A stretch of DNA of 64,000 bases from positions 3,012,501-3,076,500 of the forward strand of contig NZ_CP152019.1 of assembly GCF_038622445.1 (NCBI RefSeq). Direction: 5' to 3'. Both the position numbers and the translations under genes were made by a program. The DNA comes from Sporosarcina sp. FSL K6-1522 (GTDB lineage: Bacteria > Bacillota > Bacilli > Bacillales_A > Planococcaceae). Positions 1 to 10,087 of the stretch are shown here, piece after piece (position 1 is the first letter of the stretch; each line of letters starts with the position of its first letter). The notes below the pieces were generated by a model. That model did not search any database, had not been told where the DNA came from, and saw only the letters and a program-made list of their open reading frames with translations.

Positions 1-85
1 TTCGAATCCTATAGTTATTTTATCAATTAATTGTTTTTTGTCAATTTTCCTTTCATATACTTTTGTGTTGTATCATTATAAGAAA

Positions 86-125
86 AAGGCTGTTAAGACG
101 AGCTATCTCGTCCTAACAACCTTTT
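86..125 (-). terminator. Rho-independent terminator of the EamA gene
   Basis: An inverted repeat of about 17 bp (AAGGcTGTTAaGACGAG paired with CTCGTCcTAACAaCCTT) is followed by a T-rich run on the minus strand. It overlaps the stop codon of the exporter gene. The 85 bases to its left show no gene. Confidence 0.75.
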
Positions 126-1013
126 ATTGAATAAATCCCCCAAAAGAACTTTGCCATTTCTCTCGCTCTTCCAGTTCACAAGAAAAATCCCTATAAAGAT
201 AAAAGTACCACCTAATAGAATGGACCACTTTAATCGCTCATCAAGCAAAATCCAACCAGAAATCACGCCAAAGAACGGAGCTAAAAAGAGAAATGCACTC
301 GTTTTCTCCGGATTTCCTTGTTGCAATAAATAAAACCAGATGGAAAATTGCACAATGGAGGCTGGGATCGCAAGCCACAGTAAAATTGAAATCGATTGTG
401 GATTCAGGACAAAGAACGGCTCTTCCAATAGAAAACTAGCTACAAAGAGAAGCAAACCACCAAAAAGCATTTGATATGCGGTCATCACCCATGTATCAAA
501 CTTATAGCCGTGTGTTTTAACTAATAACGTTGCAATCGCCCAAGAAACCGCAGACAGAAAGCCAAGCAAGGTTCCTATTCTAATATCCAATTGGCCACCC
601 ATTGTAATAAAAACACCGATTAATCCAAACAACACACCTACCCATTGTTGGATTCGATAGCGCGCCTTTAGAAAAACCGTTCCAAATACAACGACAAGTA
701 ATGGGTTCATAAACGTTAAAATAGACGTTTCGCCCGAAGTAATGGTCCGTAATGCTAGAAAAATACACCCCATTACACACGCTGTTTGAAAAAGTCCAAC
801 CAGCACTAGCCACATCCAGTCAATCCACTTCGCAGGATGCTGTTTTTTTAAGACTTTTACCATAATCGCCATAATAACCCCCGCAAGTGTAAAACGGCAA
901 GCAACTAATAATAGAGGTGACCAATAGACAAGACCAAACTTCCCAACCGCAAATGAAGAGCCCATTAATCCAGTTGTTAAAATGACGAATAAAGCGAACG
1001 TTATTTTATTCAT
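93..1013 (-). CDS. EamA/DMT-family transporter
   Basis: This is an inner-membrane exporter of the drug/metabolite transporter superfamily with about ten hydrophobic segments. The two halves are related, each an EamA domain of about 135 residues, and the total of 306 residues is usual for the family. The start at 1013 (MNKITFALF) is chosen over an upstream in-frame start because AGGGGGG lies just before it. The substrate cannot be read from the sequence; relatives export amino acids or metabolites. It is monocistronic and ends in its own terminator. Confidence 0.85.
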   Translation of the reverse strand: MNKITFALFVILTTGLMGSSFAVGKFGLVYWSPLLLVACRFTLAGVIMAIMVKVLKKQHPAKWIDWMWLVLVGLFQTACVMGCIFLALRTITSGETSILTFMNPLLVVVFGTVFLKARYRIQQWVGVLFGLIGVFITMGGQLDIRIGTLLGFLSAVSWAIATLLVKTHGYKFDTWVMTAYQMLFGGLLLFVASFLLEEPFFVLNPQSISILLWLAIPASIVQFSIWFYLLQQGNPEKTSAFLFLAPFFGVISGWILLDERLKWSILLGGTFIFIGIFLVNWKSERNGKVLLGDLFNKRLLGRDSSS

Positions 1014-1151
1014 CGATTCCCCCCTAGCATGCATATACTTCCTCTACCAAATGCTCCTTCATCACCTATTTTGAATTGAGTGAACATTAAACTATTAGTG
1101 AAGTATACTGTAGTTTAATGTGAGTCGCAATTCAGACTAGCTAATTACCGA

Positions 1152-1197
1152 AAAAAATAGATTGACGGCCCAAATTAGGTTCGCCAATCTATTTTTT
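1152..1197 (-). terminator. Terminator of the sulfate-assimilation operon
   Basis: The stem AAATAGATTG/CAATCTATTT ends in a run of seven T on the minus strand, directly after the sirC stop. It closes the long minus-strand cys operon. The rest of the gap up to 1013 holds no recognisable gene. Confidence 0.8.
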
Positions 1198-1823
1198 TAC
1201 TCAGATTTTATAATAAATGCATCCATCAATTCTAGGAAGGCTTGCTGTTTTTCGATTGATTGTCTATAAGACTTTTCCGTAATATCTTTGAGCAACTGCC
1301 TTTTCGTTTTCCAATCAAGAAATGTGTATTTTATTTTTTCTCGCGATAGGGTAAGAAATTCAAGATAGCCCTCATAAGAATCGTCAAAGACGACCGCGAG
1401 TTCGTCACGAATCACTTTGGCTAAGGTTGGGCTTGCCCCTCCCGTTGCCACACTTATAATCAAGTCTCCCCGGGTAAGCTTTGCAGGGACATGGAAGTTA
1501 CTGATTTCTGGATTATCAACGACATTGACAAGTTGATGAGGACTTGTAGCTAACGCGACCTGCTCATTCACCTCCTGATGATTCGTTGCGGCAATGACAA
1601 TCCATGCAAATTCAAGATCGCGTGCTTCAAACACTTTTTTCCGCCAAATAATCTGCTTTTCTTCGAGTAACTTTTCGATTTCCACATGAATTTCTGGGCT
1701 AATTACGGTTACACATGCACCTGCTTGTAACAAGCCAACAATTTTCCGGTAGGCAATCCGCCCGCCCCCCACGACGATTGCCACTGTATTTTCCACATTA
1801 CACATCACTGGATAGAAGGCCAT
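1197..1823 (-). CDS. sirC: Precorrin-2 dehydrogenase (siroheme synthesis, CysG N-domain/YlnF-like)
   Basis: It oxidises precorrin-2 to sirohydrochlorin with NAD+, the middle step of siroheme synthesis. The N-terminal Rossmann motif VVGGGRIAYRK and the later motif SVATGGASPTLAK are typical of the SirC/Met8/CysG-N family, and about 208 residues matches stand-alone SirC. ATG at 1823 follows AGGTGAATCG. It is the last gene of the cys operon. A hairpin separates it from cysI, so it may be expressed below the upstream genes. Chelation is assigned to the separate SirB gene in the same operon. Confidence 0.9.
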   Translation of the reverse strand: MAFYPVMCNVENTVAIVVGGGRIAYRKIVGLLQAGACVTVISPEIHVEIEKLLEEKQIIWRKKVFEARDLEFAWIVIAATNHQEVNEQVALATSPHQLVNVVDNPEISNFHVPAKLTRGDLIISVATGGASPTLAKVIRDELAVVFDDSYEGYLEFLTLSREKIKYTFLDWKTKRQLLKDITEKSYRQSIEKQQAFLELMDAFIIKSE

Positions 1824-1853
1824 CACCGATTCACCTGCCCTTATACGCTACTA

Positions 1854-1882
1854 AACAAGACCGTAGATATAACGGTCTTGTT
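1854..1882 (-). terminator. Intra-operon hairpin between cysI and sirC
   Basis: A perfect 11-bp stem (AACAAGACCGT/ACGGTCTTGTT) has a short AT-rich loop and only a weak T-run on the minus strand. It probably acts as a partial terminator or RNA-stability element between cysI and sirC. Confidence 0.5.
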
Positions 1883-1892
1883 CAATACCCCT

Positions 1893-3620
1893 CTATTCAT
1901 CATGAAAATCCAAGCCTGATTGAACGGCTTTTACATGGCCAGCGCGGATCACAAAATCTCCGAAATGCTCACCTTCTAGCCTTTCTTTCGCGTATTGGCT
2001 AATGAGTGGTTTTAGTAAAGCTAGAATCTCCGCTTCTCCAATGTTTTCTCGATAAATCTTATTTAGCCGGTCTCCAGCAAACCCAGCCCCTAAATACATA
2101 TTGTACTTGCCGGGCGCTTTCCCGATAAAGGCTATTTCGCCTAACGCAGGACGAGAACAACCATTTGGACAACCTGACATCCGAATGACAATCTCTTTAT
2201 CGCGCAATCCCGATTCATCTAACATCAATTCGATTTTATCCAATAGTGAAGGAAGATAGCGTTCAGCTTCAGCCATCGCCAACCCACAAGTTGGAAAAGC
2301 CACACATGCAAGCGAACTTCGTCGCAATGCAGAATGTTGCTCTCCATCAGTCAATCGATATTGTTCCATCAATTCACTAATTTTCTTCTTATCTTCACTT
2401 GAAACATTGCTGATGAGGAGATTTTGGTTCGGGCTCAATCGAAAATCTCCCGTATGAATCTTGGCAATTTCGCGAAGTCCAGTCATAAGTTGATAATCTT
2501 CAAAATCTTGAATTCGACCACTCTGGATAAAGAGTGTGAAATGCCACTTACCGTTGCTTCCTTTCACCCATCCATAACGATCTCCATTATGTTCAAAATG
2601 ATATTTACGTGCGGCTTCTAATTTCCAACCTAATCGACTATTGAGTTCATTCGTAATCCACTCTAACCCTTTTGCATCAACTGTGTACTTGAAACGAGCA
2701 TATTTACGTACAGAACGGTTTCCATAGTCACGCTGAATCGTGATGATTTTTTCCGCTACTTCTAACAGTTGATCTGGTGCGCAGAAACCAATCACACGCG
2801 CCAATTGCGGATAAGTCTGCGTATCTCCATGTGTCATCCCCATACCGCCGCCAACAGCAATATTGAAGCCTACTAGTTTGTCATCTTCTAATATCGCAAT
2901 TAACCCAAGATCTTGCGAAAAAACATCGACATCATTACAAGGTGGCACAGCTAAGCCAATCTTAAATTTCCTTGGCAAATAAAGCGCACCATACATCGGC
3001 TCAATTTCCTCGTTTGAATCTTGACTGTCAACGACCTTTTCACCATCTAGCCAAATTTCGTGATAGGCATTCGTTCGTGGTGAAAGATAATCGCTAAGCT
3101 TTCTTGACCATTCGTATACTTCCCCATGGACCGCCGACTGATACGGGTTCGGATTGCACATAACATTGCGGTTGACATCTCCACATGCCGCAAGTGTATC
3201 CATTAATGCCGCATTAATCTCCTGCATATTCTTCTTCATATTCCATTTTAAGATGCCATGCATCTGGTACGCTTGACGAGTTGTTAGCTTCAATGTGCCA
3301 TTCCCATACTGATTGGCAAGTCGATCCATCACCAACCACTGTTCTGGAGTCGTCACTCCGCCGGGAAGACGGACACGTACCATAAACTGATAAGCAGGCT
3401 CTAACTTTTGGCGTTGTCGCTCATTGCGTAAATCACGATCATCTTGCAAGTAGCTACCGTGAAATTTCATCAGACGATTATCATCGTCAGGTATCCCCGA
3501 GCTAATCGGATATTCAAGCGTTTCTACAAGTGATCCCCGTAGATAATTACTTTCTTGTTTAATTCTTTCCACATCACTAGGTGGACCTGGTTGTGGTGGC
3601 AATACGATTTTGTTTGTCAT
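1893..3620 (-). CDS. cysI: Sulfite reductase [NADPH] hemoprotein beta subunit
   Basis: It performs the six-electron reduction of sulfite to sulfide at a coupled siroheme-[4Fe-4S] centre, with electrons from CysJ. At 575 residues it is full length, with two ferredoxin-like/nitrite-sulfite reductase repeats. The cluster and siroheme ligands appear as CVAFPTCG and, further on, [14 protein letters not shown] at 3620 has AAAAGGGG upstream. It lies 24 bp behind cysJ in the same operon. Sirohaem for this enzyme would be made by SumT, SirC and SirB encoded alongside. Confidence 0.96.
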   Translation of the reverse strand: MTNKIVLPPQPGPPSDVERIKQESNYLRGSLVETLEYPISSGIPDDDNRLMKFHGSYLQDDRDLRNERQRQKLEPAYQFMVRVRLPGGVTTPEQWLVMDRLANQYGNGTLKLTTRQAYQMHGILKWNMKKNMQEINAALMDTLAACGDVNRNVMCNPNPYQSAVHGEVYEWSRKLSDYLSPRTNAYHEIWLDGEKVVDSQDSNEEIEPMYGALYLPRKFKIGLAVPPCNDVDVFSQDLGLIAILEDDKLVGFNIAVGGGMGMTHGDTQTYPQLARVIGFCAPDQLLEVAEKIITIQRDYGNRSVRKYARFKYTVDAKGLEWITNELNSRLGWKLEAARKYHFEHNGDRYGWVKGSNGKWHFTLFIQSGRIQDFEDYQLMTGLREIAKIHTGDFRLSPNQNLLISNVSSEDKKKISELMEQYRLTDGEQHSALRRSSLACVAFPTCGLAMAEAERYLPSLLDKIELMLDESGLRDKEIVIRMSGCPNGCSRPALGEIAFIGKAPGKYNMYLGAGFAGDRLNKIYRENIGEAEILALLKPLISQYAKERLEGEHFGDFVIRAGHVKAVQSGLDFHDE

Positions 3621-3644
3621 CCGACTAACCCCTTTTCACATTCT

Positions 3645-5474
3645 TTAATAAACATCACGTTGATAGCGCTTTTGCTGTTGCAATTCAGCCACATAATCGG
3701 CTGCTTTTTCTGGGCTCATGCCTCCCTGCTCTTCAAGGATTTGCAATAACGTAGCATGGACATCTGCTGCCATATGTTTTTCATCCCCGCAAACGTAGAC
3801 GACAGCCCCATCTTCTAACCATTGGAAAAGTGCTTGACTCTGCTCAAGCATCCGATGTTGCACATAGATTTTCTCGTCTGTATCACGAGAAAAGGCAACA
3901 TCCATCCGGGTCAATACACCATCCTTAAGCCATTGTTGCCATTCAATTTGGTAAAGAAAATCGGTTACCTGGTGCTGATCTCCGAAGAATAACCAAGACT
4001 TCCCTTCAGCTCCAATCTCCTCACGTTCTTCTAGAAATGATCGAAACGGAGCGATGCCAGTTCCGGGTCCAATCATAATAATTGGCGTATCTGGATTGTC
4101 CGGCAATCTAAAGTTCTGATTACGTTGTACATAGATGGGTAGGCTTTCCCCCGGTTGTGCGCGTAATGCAAACTCACCTGAACAAACGCCTAATCGTTCA
4201 CGTCCATGTGCTTCATATCGGACAGTTCCAACTGTCAAATGGACCTCATCCGGATTCGCCTTGGAACTGCTAGCAATGGAGTACAGGCGCGCTGGTATTT
4301 TTCGTAAAATGGGCACAAATTCTCGGGCTGGGATTTCCCATGGTGCGAAATCGCGCACTAAATCTAGCAAATCACGCCCATAAAGATAATCCTTCAATTC
4401 TTGCTCCTGCTTGGATGCCAAAAACGCTTGCAATGCAGGATTTGCCGTTAACTCCGCCACTTTTTGCAATAATGGTTTTGTCAGCACTGTAATTTCAAAG
4501 TTCGAAGTTAAAGCCTCGCGTAACGGACGAAACGTCCCTTGCTTATTTATTGCCACAGAATCATCTGCATGCCAGCCTAATTCCGCAATCAATGCATCGA
4601 CCAATGTTGCATCATTTTCTGGATACACACCTAAACTATCACCAGGTTCAAACTGCAGATTCGCTCCTTCCAACGATAGCTCAATATGGCGCGTTTCCTT
4701 GTTCGAGCCACGGCCATTCAAATTAATGTTTTCAAGGATTTCAGCTGTAAAAGGGTTCGTTCGTGAATACTCCGTCTGTTCAGAAGCATCTCCTTCATCA
4801 GCTGCTTGCCCAGTAGGTGTGCATTCACTTCCTTGCAAATCATTTAATTCCAATAAAACCTTCGTAAACCACTCGGCAGCAGGTTCATCGAAATCTAGAT
4901 CACAGTCAACACGTGGGCTTAGCTGTTTTGCCCCTAACGCAAGAAGTCTTTCATCAAACTGCTTTCCTGTATGACAGAATAAGTCATAGGAACTATCGCC
5001 TAAGGCAAGGACAGAATACTGTAGATGCTCTAATTTGGGAGCTCTTTTACTATGCAGAAATTCATAGAATGGCAGCGCAGTATCCGGTGGATCGCCTTCT
5101 CCTTGCGTACTGACAACTAGCAACAAATTGTCAATTTTCTTAAGCGCATTTGGCTTAAAATCATTCATCGAAGTCAGTGTTACGTTAAAGTTCTCCGTTT
5201 GTAAGTTTTTCATTAGCTTTTCCGCTAAACCTTGCCCGTTCCCAGTCTGTGATCCGACAAGAATGGTTACTTCCTTGGCAATCACTTTTTTGACAATTGC
5301 CTGGGCTTCCAACACAGCCGTGTTGCTAGACTCAATCGGAGATTTCGCGATTTGCTGCGCGCTTAAATATCCACCTAGCCAAATTTGTTGAGTCTCTGTT
5401 AGTGCCGGTAAAAGTTTATTTAGGAGCTCTACTTGCTCCTGATTAAAAGGACTGTTCATCACTTGAAGCACCAA
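3645..5474 (-). CDS. cysJ: Sulfite reductase [NADPH] flavoprotein alpha subunit
   Basis: It passes electrons from NADPH through FAD and FMN to CysI. Domains in order are a flavodoxin-like FMN domain (GSQTGNGQGLAEKL near residue 75), a linker, an FAD domain (RLYSIASSS) and an NADPH-binding domain (GPGTGIAPFRSFLEER, then CGDEKHMAADVH). The start is taken as TTG at 5474, giving (M)VLQVMNSPFNQEQ, because GAGGTGGAG lies four bases before it; ATG 5459 is the alternative. It has about 609 residues, usual for the family. It forms the cytosolic sulfite reductase with CysI. Confidence 0.95.
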   Translation of the reverse strand: MVLQVMNSPFNQEQVELLNKLLPALTETQQIWLGGYLSAQQIAKSPIESSNTAVLEAQAIVKKVIAKEVTILVGSQTGNGQGLAEKLMKNLQTENFNVTLTSMNDFKPNALKKIDNLLLVVSTQGEGDPPDTALPFYEFLHSKRAPKLEHLQYSVLALGDSSYDLFCHTGKQFDERLLALGAKQLSPRVDCDLDFDEPAAEWFTKVLLELNDLQGSECTPTGQAADEGDASEQTEYSRTNPFTAEILENINLNGRGSNKETRHIELSLEGANLQFEPGDSLGVYPENDATLVDALIAELGWHADDSVAINKQGTFRPLREALTSNFEITVLTKPLLQKVAELTANPALQAFLASKQEQELKDYLYGRDLLDLVRDFAPWEIPAREFVPILRKIPARLYSIASSSKANPDEVHLTVGTVRYEAHGRERLGVCSGEFALRAQPGESLPIYVQRNQNFRLPDNPDTPIIMIGPGTGIAPFRSFLEEREEIGAEGKSWLFFGDQHQVTDFLYQIEWQQWLKDGVLTRMDVAFSRDTDEKIYVQHRMLEQSQALFQWLEDGAVVYVCGDEKHMAADVHATLLQILEEQGGMSPEKAADYVAELQQQKRYQRDVY

Positions 5475-5529
5475 GCGTCTCCACCTCACAATACTCGTAT
5501 TTTTGCTTTTCTAATTAAGAAACGAATAC

Positions 5530-5676
5530 TTATTTTAATCGTATTTTCTCATTCTTCTCAATTTGCACAACGATATTATCTTGGACAACCAATGTAATCG
5601 AGCCATAATTCATCGTGCTGAGCATATGCTTTAACTTTTCAATGGTAAATTCCAGATTTTGTTCCCTTTTCCCCAT
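5530..5676 (-). CDS. yezD: YezD-family small protein (DUF2292)
   Basis: This is a 48-residue protein (MGKREQNLEFTIEKL...; ends KNEKIRLK). The core NYGSITLVVQDNIVVQIEK matches the short beta-strand pattern of DUF2292/YezD proteins, whose members often lie beside sulfur-assimilation genes. The function is unknown. It lies between sirB and cysJ on the same strand, so it is probably co-transcribed. A GAGAGGA ribosome site lies about 13 bases upstream, slightly far. The family assignment is by recall of the motif, and its place in the operon is seen directly. Confidence 0.75.
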   Translation of the reverse strand: MGKREQNLEFTIEKLKHMLSTMNYGSITLVVQDNIVVQIEKNEKIRLK

Positions 5677-5734
5677 ACTTATTATTCATCCTCTCTATAG
5701 AAAATGAGATGCCTATATGACCGGCTTCCAGCAA

Positions 5735-6487
5735 TTACACCTGCACAAGTCGTTCTTTAGCAAGCAGTTCATGCACGCGTTCAATCAGCACATCTTGAAT
5801 GGATTGATGATAGCCTAAACTTGCACAAAGGATGAATTGCTGATTACCGGTTACTTGCTGCGCAATTTTCTTTTCGATCCCCCGCCTTAAAATTCCAGTA
5901 AAAAGTAAATAAGGAATAATAAATACTTGCTTCCCTCCTGTTTGCCACAGTTGTTGTAGCGCTTCATCAAAAGAAGGAGTAGCTCCATAAAGAAAACAAA
6001 CATCAACTTGACGAAAAGGATATTGTTCACCTAACAGCCGTGCAATTGCGGTTAAATCTTGCTTTACTGCAGGGTCACTACTGCCCCTGCCTACCAGTAA
6101 TACCTGTGCATCGTCAGCAATCTCGATTTTTTGTTCCATCACTCGATCTACTAAACTAGCAACAATTTTAGGATGAACACCAAATGCTTTGCCGTATGTA
6201 AATGCGACATCAGGATACATGATTTTCCCTACTTCGATTTCAAATGGAATATCTTCATTTGCATGATGGGCTGTCAACAGAAGGATGGGAACAACGGCGA
6301 TTTTCGTCGCACCACGTTCTACGCAACGCGCAATACCTTCTTCAATGTTCGGTGACGTTAATTCCAGAAAACAAATCTCTTGAATCGGAACCGCAATCAT
6401 TGCCCTTGTACGTTCTATAAACTGAATGGCTTCTTCAGCACCCGCCGCAATCCGACTGCCATGGCCAACATATAAGATTGCTTGCAC
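5735..6487 (-). CDS. sirB: Sirohydrochlorin ferrochelatase (CbiX/SirB family)
   Basis: It inserts Fe2+ into sirohydrochlorin to give siroheme, completing the cofactor for CysI. It has 250 residues in two class II chelatase halves, as in B. subtilis YlnE. The N-terminal GHGSR motif carries the metal-site His, and LTAHHANEDIP follows in the first half. The start is GTG at 6487 behind AAGGGGGGATCAAC. It lies 17 bp after sumT and upstream of yezD. A CbiX cobaltochelatase role is the alternative, but no cobalamin genes are nearby. Confidence 0.9.
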   Translation of the reverse strand: MQAILYVGHGSRIAAGAEEAIQFIERTRAMIAVPIQEICFLELTSPNIEEGIARCVERGATKIAVVPILLLTAHHANEDIPFEIEVGKIMYPDVAFTYGKAFGVHPKIVASLVDRVMEQKIEIADDAQVLLVGRGSSDPAVKQDLTAIARLLGEQYPFRQVDVCFLYGATPSFDEALQQLWQTGGKQVFIIPYLLFTGILRRGIEKKIAQQVTGNQQFILCASLGYHQSIQDVLIERVHELLAKERLVQV

Positions 6488-6504
6488 GTTGATCCCCCCT
6501 TTCC

Positions 6505-7284
6505 TTAAACGTAGGCTTCTTGAATAATTTCTTCGTGTAGCTTCGTTTGTTCAAACCACTGAATTTTCTCCCTTAGCTTCACCACTTCGCCGATAATAAT
6601 CATGCTAGGATTTTGAATATCGGACGTTCTAGCAATCTCAACAATTGTCCCCAATGTGCCCGTAATCGTCTGCTGTGACTCCGTTGTGCCCCAATGAACG
6701 AGTGCAACTGGCGTACTCTCAGCCCGACCAAACTTCGTCAATTGCTCACAAATATAAGGTAAATTACCAACCCCCATATAAATCGCTAGCGTGTCGATTC
6801 CTTTCGCAAGACTTTCCCAGTGGATAGCATCTCTTTTTCCAGCACGCATATGCCCTGTAACAATCGCAAAACTAGAACTCCAATCACGATGTGTCACAGG
6901 TATGCCCGCATATGCCGGGGCAGCGATTCCCGAGGTAATCCCAGGAACCACTTCGAAAGGAATGCCATGATTCGCAAGTTCCTCCGCCTCTTCGGCTCCC
7001 CTCCCAAATACGAAGGGATCGCCGCCTTTTAAACGTGTAACCGTTTTTCCTTGTTTTGCGTACTTCACTAAAAAGTGATGAATAGTTTCTTGAATCATGG
7101 CATGGTATTTTGGGAGCTTGCCGCAATAAATCAAATCTGCCCCCGGTTTCGCATAGCTCAATAGCTCTTTATTGATTAAGCGATCATATAAAATGACATC
7201 CGCCTCTTGAATACATCTCAGCCCTTTAACAGTGATCAAATCAACATCGCCAGGTCCAGCGCCAACTAAATAGACTTTTCCCAT
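6505..7284 (-). CDS. sumT: Uroporphyrinogen-III C-methyltransferase (SUMT)
   Basis: It transfers two methyl groups from SAM to uroporphyrinogen III, making precorrin-2 and committing tetrapyrrole to siroheme. Visible TP-methylase motifs are VYLVGAGPGDVDLITVKG at the N-terminus, RLKGGDPFVFGRG, and GITSGIAAPAYAGIPVTHR. It has about 259 residues, a stand-alone SUMT without the CysG N-domain. The start at 7284 (MGKVYL) is preferred because GAGAGGAGAG lies just upstream. Next neighbours are sat and sirB. Confidence 0.94.
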   Translation of the reverse strand: MGKVYLVGAGPGDVDLITVKGLRCIQEADVILYDRLINKELLSYAKPGADLIYCGKLPKYHAMIQETIHHFLVKYAKQGKTVTRLKGGDPFVFGRGAEEAEELANHGIPFEVVPGITSGIAAPAYAGIPVTHRDWSSSFAIVTGHMRAGKRDAIHWESLAKGIDTLAIYMGVGNLPYICEQLTKFGRAESTPVALVHWGTTESQQTITGTLGTIVEIARTSDIQNPSMIIIGEVVKLREKIQWFEQTKLHEEIIQEAYV

Positions 7285-7322
7285 CTTTTTCTCTCCTCTC
7301 ACCGTTGTACTTTACAGCTGAT

Positions 7323-8471
7323 TTATGAATGAACCCCTTGTTGCTGCAGTCCCGCGATTAATACATCAATCACTTCTCGGCGACTAAAGGTCGATGGTGG
7401 CTGTTCACCATTTCGAAGCATTTCCCGCACCTTTGTGCCCGACAAGATTACATGCTCACTTGCATCATGCGGGCATGTTTTTGGTGTCGCCATACTCTCA
7501 CATGCATTGCAGTAAAAACTATGTTCGAAGAATAATAGCGTGATTCCAAGTTCTTCTGGCGTGAAATCGCTAAAGATTTTCTGTGCATCATACGTGCCAT
7601 AATAGTTGCCAACACCTGCATGGTCACGGCCAACGATAAAGTGTGTGCAGCCAAAGTTCTTTCGCACCATCGCATGAAAAACAGCTTCTCTTGGTCCGGC
7701 ATAACGCATCGCTGCCGTAAATACACCTAAGAACACATGGTCTTTGGCATAATAATTTTCCAGTAATACCTCATAGCTTTTCAGCCGCACATCTGCCGAT
7801 ATATCATCCGATTTCGTTTCTCCTACAAGCGGGTTTAAAAATAAACCATCGACAATTTCTAATGCGGTTTTTTGAATATACTCATGCGCTCTGTGAACCG
7901 GATTTCTCGTTTGGAAGCCGACGACTGTGTTCCAGCCTAATGCTTGAAAATGCTTCCGTGTTTCAGCCGGGTCATAATGATAGGTTGAAAATTCGTCAAG
8001 TGGACGACGCTTGATGAGCGTAATGACTCCACCCAAGTAGACATTCGGACGTTCAAACAATTTTTTCACACCTGGATGTTCACGATCCGTCGTCCGATAA
8101 ACAAGTTCAGCTTCTTTCTCCTTATCAGGCACAAAAATATCCGACACTTCTAGCACACCGTAGACGACCCCATCTTTCACCAATTTCACAGTATTTCCCA
8201 CCGAAATAATTTGCGCATTAGCCTCAGTCGTTGGCAAGGTAATTGGTATTGTCCATGGCTCTCCTGTTACCAATCTCATCGTCGTGACAACGGAATGATA
8301 ATTTGCTTCAGTAAGAAAACCACTTAATGGACTATAAGCTCCTGTTCCAATTAAATCTAAGTCACTAATTGCAATTTCATCCAATTCAACTGTCGCTGTA
8401 ATGCCTTCAAATTGAAAGTCCGGATTCCAGCGATTCACCAATATCCCACCATGCGGTTGACTCAATGTCAT
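7323..8471 (-). CDS. sat: Sulfate adenylyltransferase (ATP sulfurylase)
   Basis: It activates sulfate with ATP to adenylylsulfate (APS) and pyrophosphate, the first step of assimilation. It is a monofunctional bacterial Sat of 382 residues. The N-terminal PUA-like domain is followed by the catalytic domain with [11 protein letters not shown] and [17 protein letters not shown], and [12 protein letters not shown] near the end. The start at 8471 (MTLSQPHGG) has GGGGGAA in front. It follows cysH by 30 bp. In this locus the APS can go directly to CysH or via CysC to PAPS. Confidence 0.96.
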   Translation of the reverse strand: MTLSQPHGGILVNRWNPDFQFEGITATVELDEIAISDLDLIGTGAYSPLSGFLTEANYHSVVTTMRLVTGEPWTIPITLPTTEANAQIISVGNTVKLVKDGVVYGVLEVSDIFVPDKEKEAELVYRTTDREHPGVKKLFERPNVYLGGVITLIKRRPLDEFSTYHYDPAETRKHFQALGWNTVVGFQTRNPVHRAHEYIQKTALEIVDGLFLNPLVGETKSDDISADVRLKSYEVLLENYYAKDHVFLGVFTAAMRYAGPREAVFHAMVRKNFGCTHFIVGRDHAGVGNYYGTYDAQKIFSDFTPEELGITLLFFEHSFYCNACESMATPKTCPHDASEHVILSGTKVREMLRNGEQPPSTFSRREVIDVLIAGLQQQGVHS

Positions 8472-8501
8472 TTCAATTCCCCCATTTTTCACCTAATTTT
8501 G

Positions 8502-9215
8502 TTAGTTCGATTTATGCAAACCACATTCCGTTTTTGTTTGGTCTGCCCAACGACCCGATCTTGAACCTGATGTTGTATCGCCTGGCAATGTACAAGGAGC
8601 ACAACCAATACTTGGATAGCCTTGATCATGAAGGGGGTTATATGGCAGCTGATGTTTCTTGACATAATCCCAAATATCCGTCCATGACCAATAAATAAGT
8701 GGACAAATTTTAATAGATTGAAACGTATCATCCTTATTGATGAAATTGGTCCGACTTCTTGACGGAGATTGCTCACGCCTTAGTCCGGATAACCATGCTG
8801 TTGCCTTGCTCAACGTTTCCTGCAACGGAAGCACTTTTCGCATATAACAACAACGATCCGGTTGCCTTGCCCAAAGTTCATCGCCCACTTTTTCAGCTTG
8901 TTCCTCAACCGTTAATGCTGGTTTTTTTAGTTCAATAGACAGCTGCGGATACCTTTGCTTCACTTCATCAATCAACACATACGTTTCTGGAAAATGAAGG
9001 CCTGTATCTAGAAATACTACCTTAGCAGTCGGTTTAATTTGTGACAGTAAATCAATCATCACAATCCCCTCAACTCCGAAGCTACAAGCATAGACAAGCT
9101 CATCATCATATTCATCGTACGCCCATTGCAGCGCTTGTAACGCACCCTTTGATACATCGTCCACTTCAAAATCATCTTCATAGTCAAGCCATGACGCATA
9201 TGTCAACTTCGCCAT
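8502..9215 (-). CDS. cysH: Phosphoadenylyl/adenylyl-sulfate reductase
   Basis: It reduces APS or PAPS to sulfite with thioredoxin. It has 237 residues. The catalytic C-terminal TECGLH motif and the two cysteine pairs RCCYMRK and GCAPC, which ligate a [4Fe-4S] cluster, are present. The cluster places it with the B. subtilis/plant-type reductases able to use APS. B. subtilis CysH is known to accept both APS and PAPS, and the presence of cysC next door fits dual use. It is first gene of the main operon, with a clear sigma-A promoter upstream. Confidence 0.94.
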   Translation of the reverse strand: MAKLTYASWLDYEDDFEVDDVSKGALQALQWAYDEYDDELVYACSFGVEGIVMIDLLSQIKPTAKVVFLDTGLHFPETYVLIDEVKQRYPQLSIELKKPALTVEEQAEKVGDELWARQPDRCCYMRKVLPLQETLSKATAWLSGLRREQSPSRSRTNFINKDDTFQSIKICPLIYWSWTDIWDYVKKHQLPYNPLHDQGYPSIGCAPCTLPGDTTSGSRSGRWADQTKTECGLHKSN

Positions 9216-9279
9216 CCCCGCTCCCCTTCCCTACTCTTTAAATTGATACACTATTCACTAACAACTGATTATTTCATAT

Positions 9280-9308
9280 ATACTATATATATAATTCATA
9301 TAAGTCAA
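9280..9308 (-). promoter_or_regulatory. Sigma-A promoter of the cysH operon
   Basis: On the minus strand TTGACT (9303-9308) and TAGTAT (9280-9285) are separated by exactly 17 bases. The start point would lie near 9273, giving a leader of about 58 bases before cysH. No riboswitch-like structure is visible in that leader. Confidence 0.7.
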
Positions 9309-9365
9309 GTAGGTTTTTATATAAAAAATAACTATTTTTCTCGATATTGTTATGCTATCCACTCA

Positions 9366-9965
9366 TTAGAAATACTTTTGTGCTTGTAAATAATGAAGGA
9401 TCACTTCGACAGCTTCTTCAATACTTAGCACATCGGCATCAATCAGAATGTCTGGATTGCAGGGCTCTTCATAAGGTGCATCGATTCCTGTAAACCCTTT
9501 AATTTCTCCTAATCTTGCTTTCTTATACAATCCTTTTGGATCACGTTGTTCGCATGTTTCCAAACGAGCTTTCACATAAATTTCAATGAATTCATCCGCT
9601 TCAACGAGTTCACGTACTTGCGCACGATCTTCAAGATACGGAGAAATAAATGCCGTCAACGTGAACAAGCCTGCATCCACCATTAACTTTGCCACTTCAC
9701 CAATTCTTCGAATATTTTCCGTTCGATCCTCTGGACTAAACCCTAAATTTTTATTTAAACCAAAACGAACATTATCCCCATCCAATCGATACGTATGAAT
9801 CCCCTTTGTATACAATGCCGTTTCCAACGCGACTGAAATCGTCGACTTTCCTGAACCTGACAGTCCTGTAAACCACAAAATCGCACTTTTATGTCCTTTC
9901 GCTTCCCGACGCTTTGCTTTTGTGACCTCTGATTCATGCCAAGTAATATTTGTAGCTGTCGCCAT
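9366..9965 (-). CDS. cysC: Adenylylsulfate kinase
   Basis: It phosphorylates APS at the 3' position with ATP to give PAPS. At 199 residues it is a typical single-domain APS kinase, with the Walker A loop GLSGSGKST near residue 34, the [10 protein letters not shown] motif, and [19 protein letters not shown] near the substrate lid. TAGGAGGAG precedes ATG 9965. It is separated from cysH by 150 bp that contain the cysH promoter, and it has its own promoter and a hairpin-bearing leader, so it may be controlled separately from the main operon. Confidence 0.95.
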   Translation of the reverse strand: MATATNITWHESEVTKAKRREAKGHKSAILWFTGLSGSGKSTISVALETALYTKGIHTYRLDGDNVRFGLNKNLGFSPEDRTENIRRIGEVAKLMVDAGLFTLTAFISPYLEDRAQVRELVEADEFIEIYVKARLETCEQRDPKGLYKKARLGEIKGFTGIDAPYEEPCNPDILIDADVLSIEEAVEVILHYLQAQKYF

Positions 9966-10087
9966 TGCTTTCTCCTCCTAAAATCAAATAGTGTAATAAC
10001 TCCGATTCAATGTTACCGAGAAACTAAGTGGTGTTCCTACTTTACTGTAAAAAGCTTTAGCCCTAAATACTGAAGCCTAGACAATAA

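Noticed and set aside
9216..9279. Riboswitch in the cysH leader
   Set aside because: The leader is short and shows no S-box, T-box or stable hairpin.
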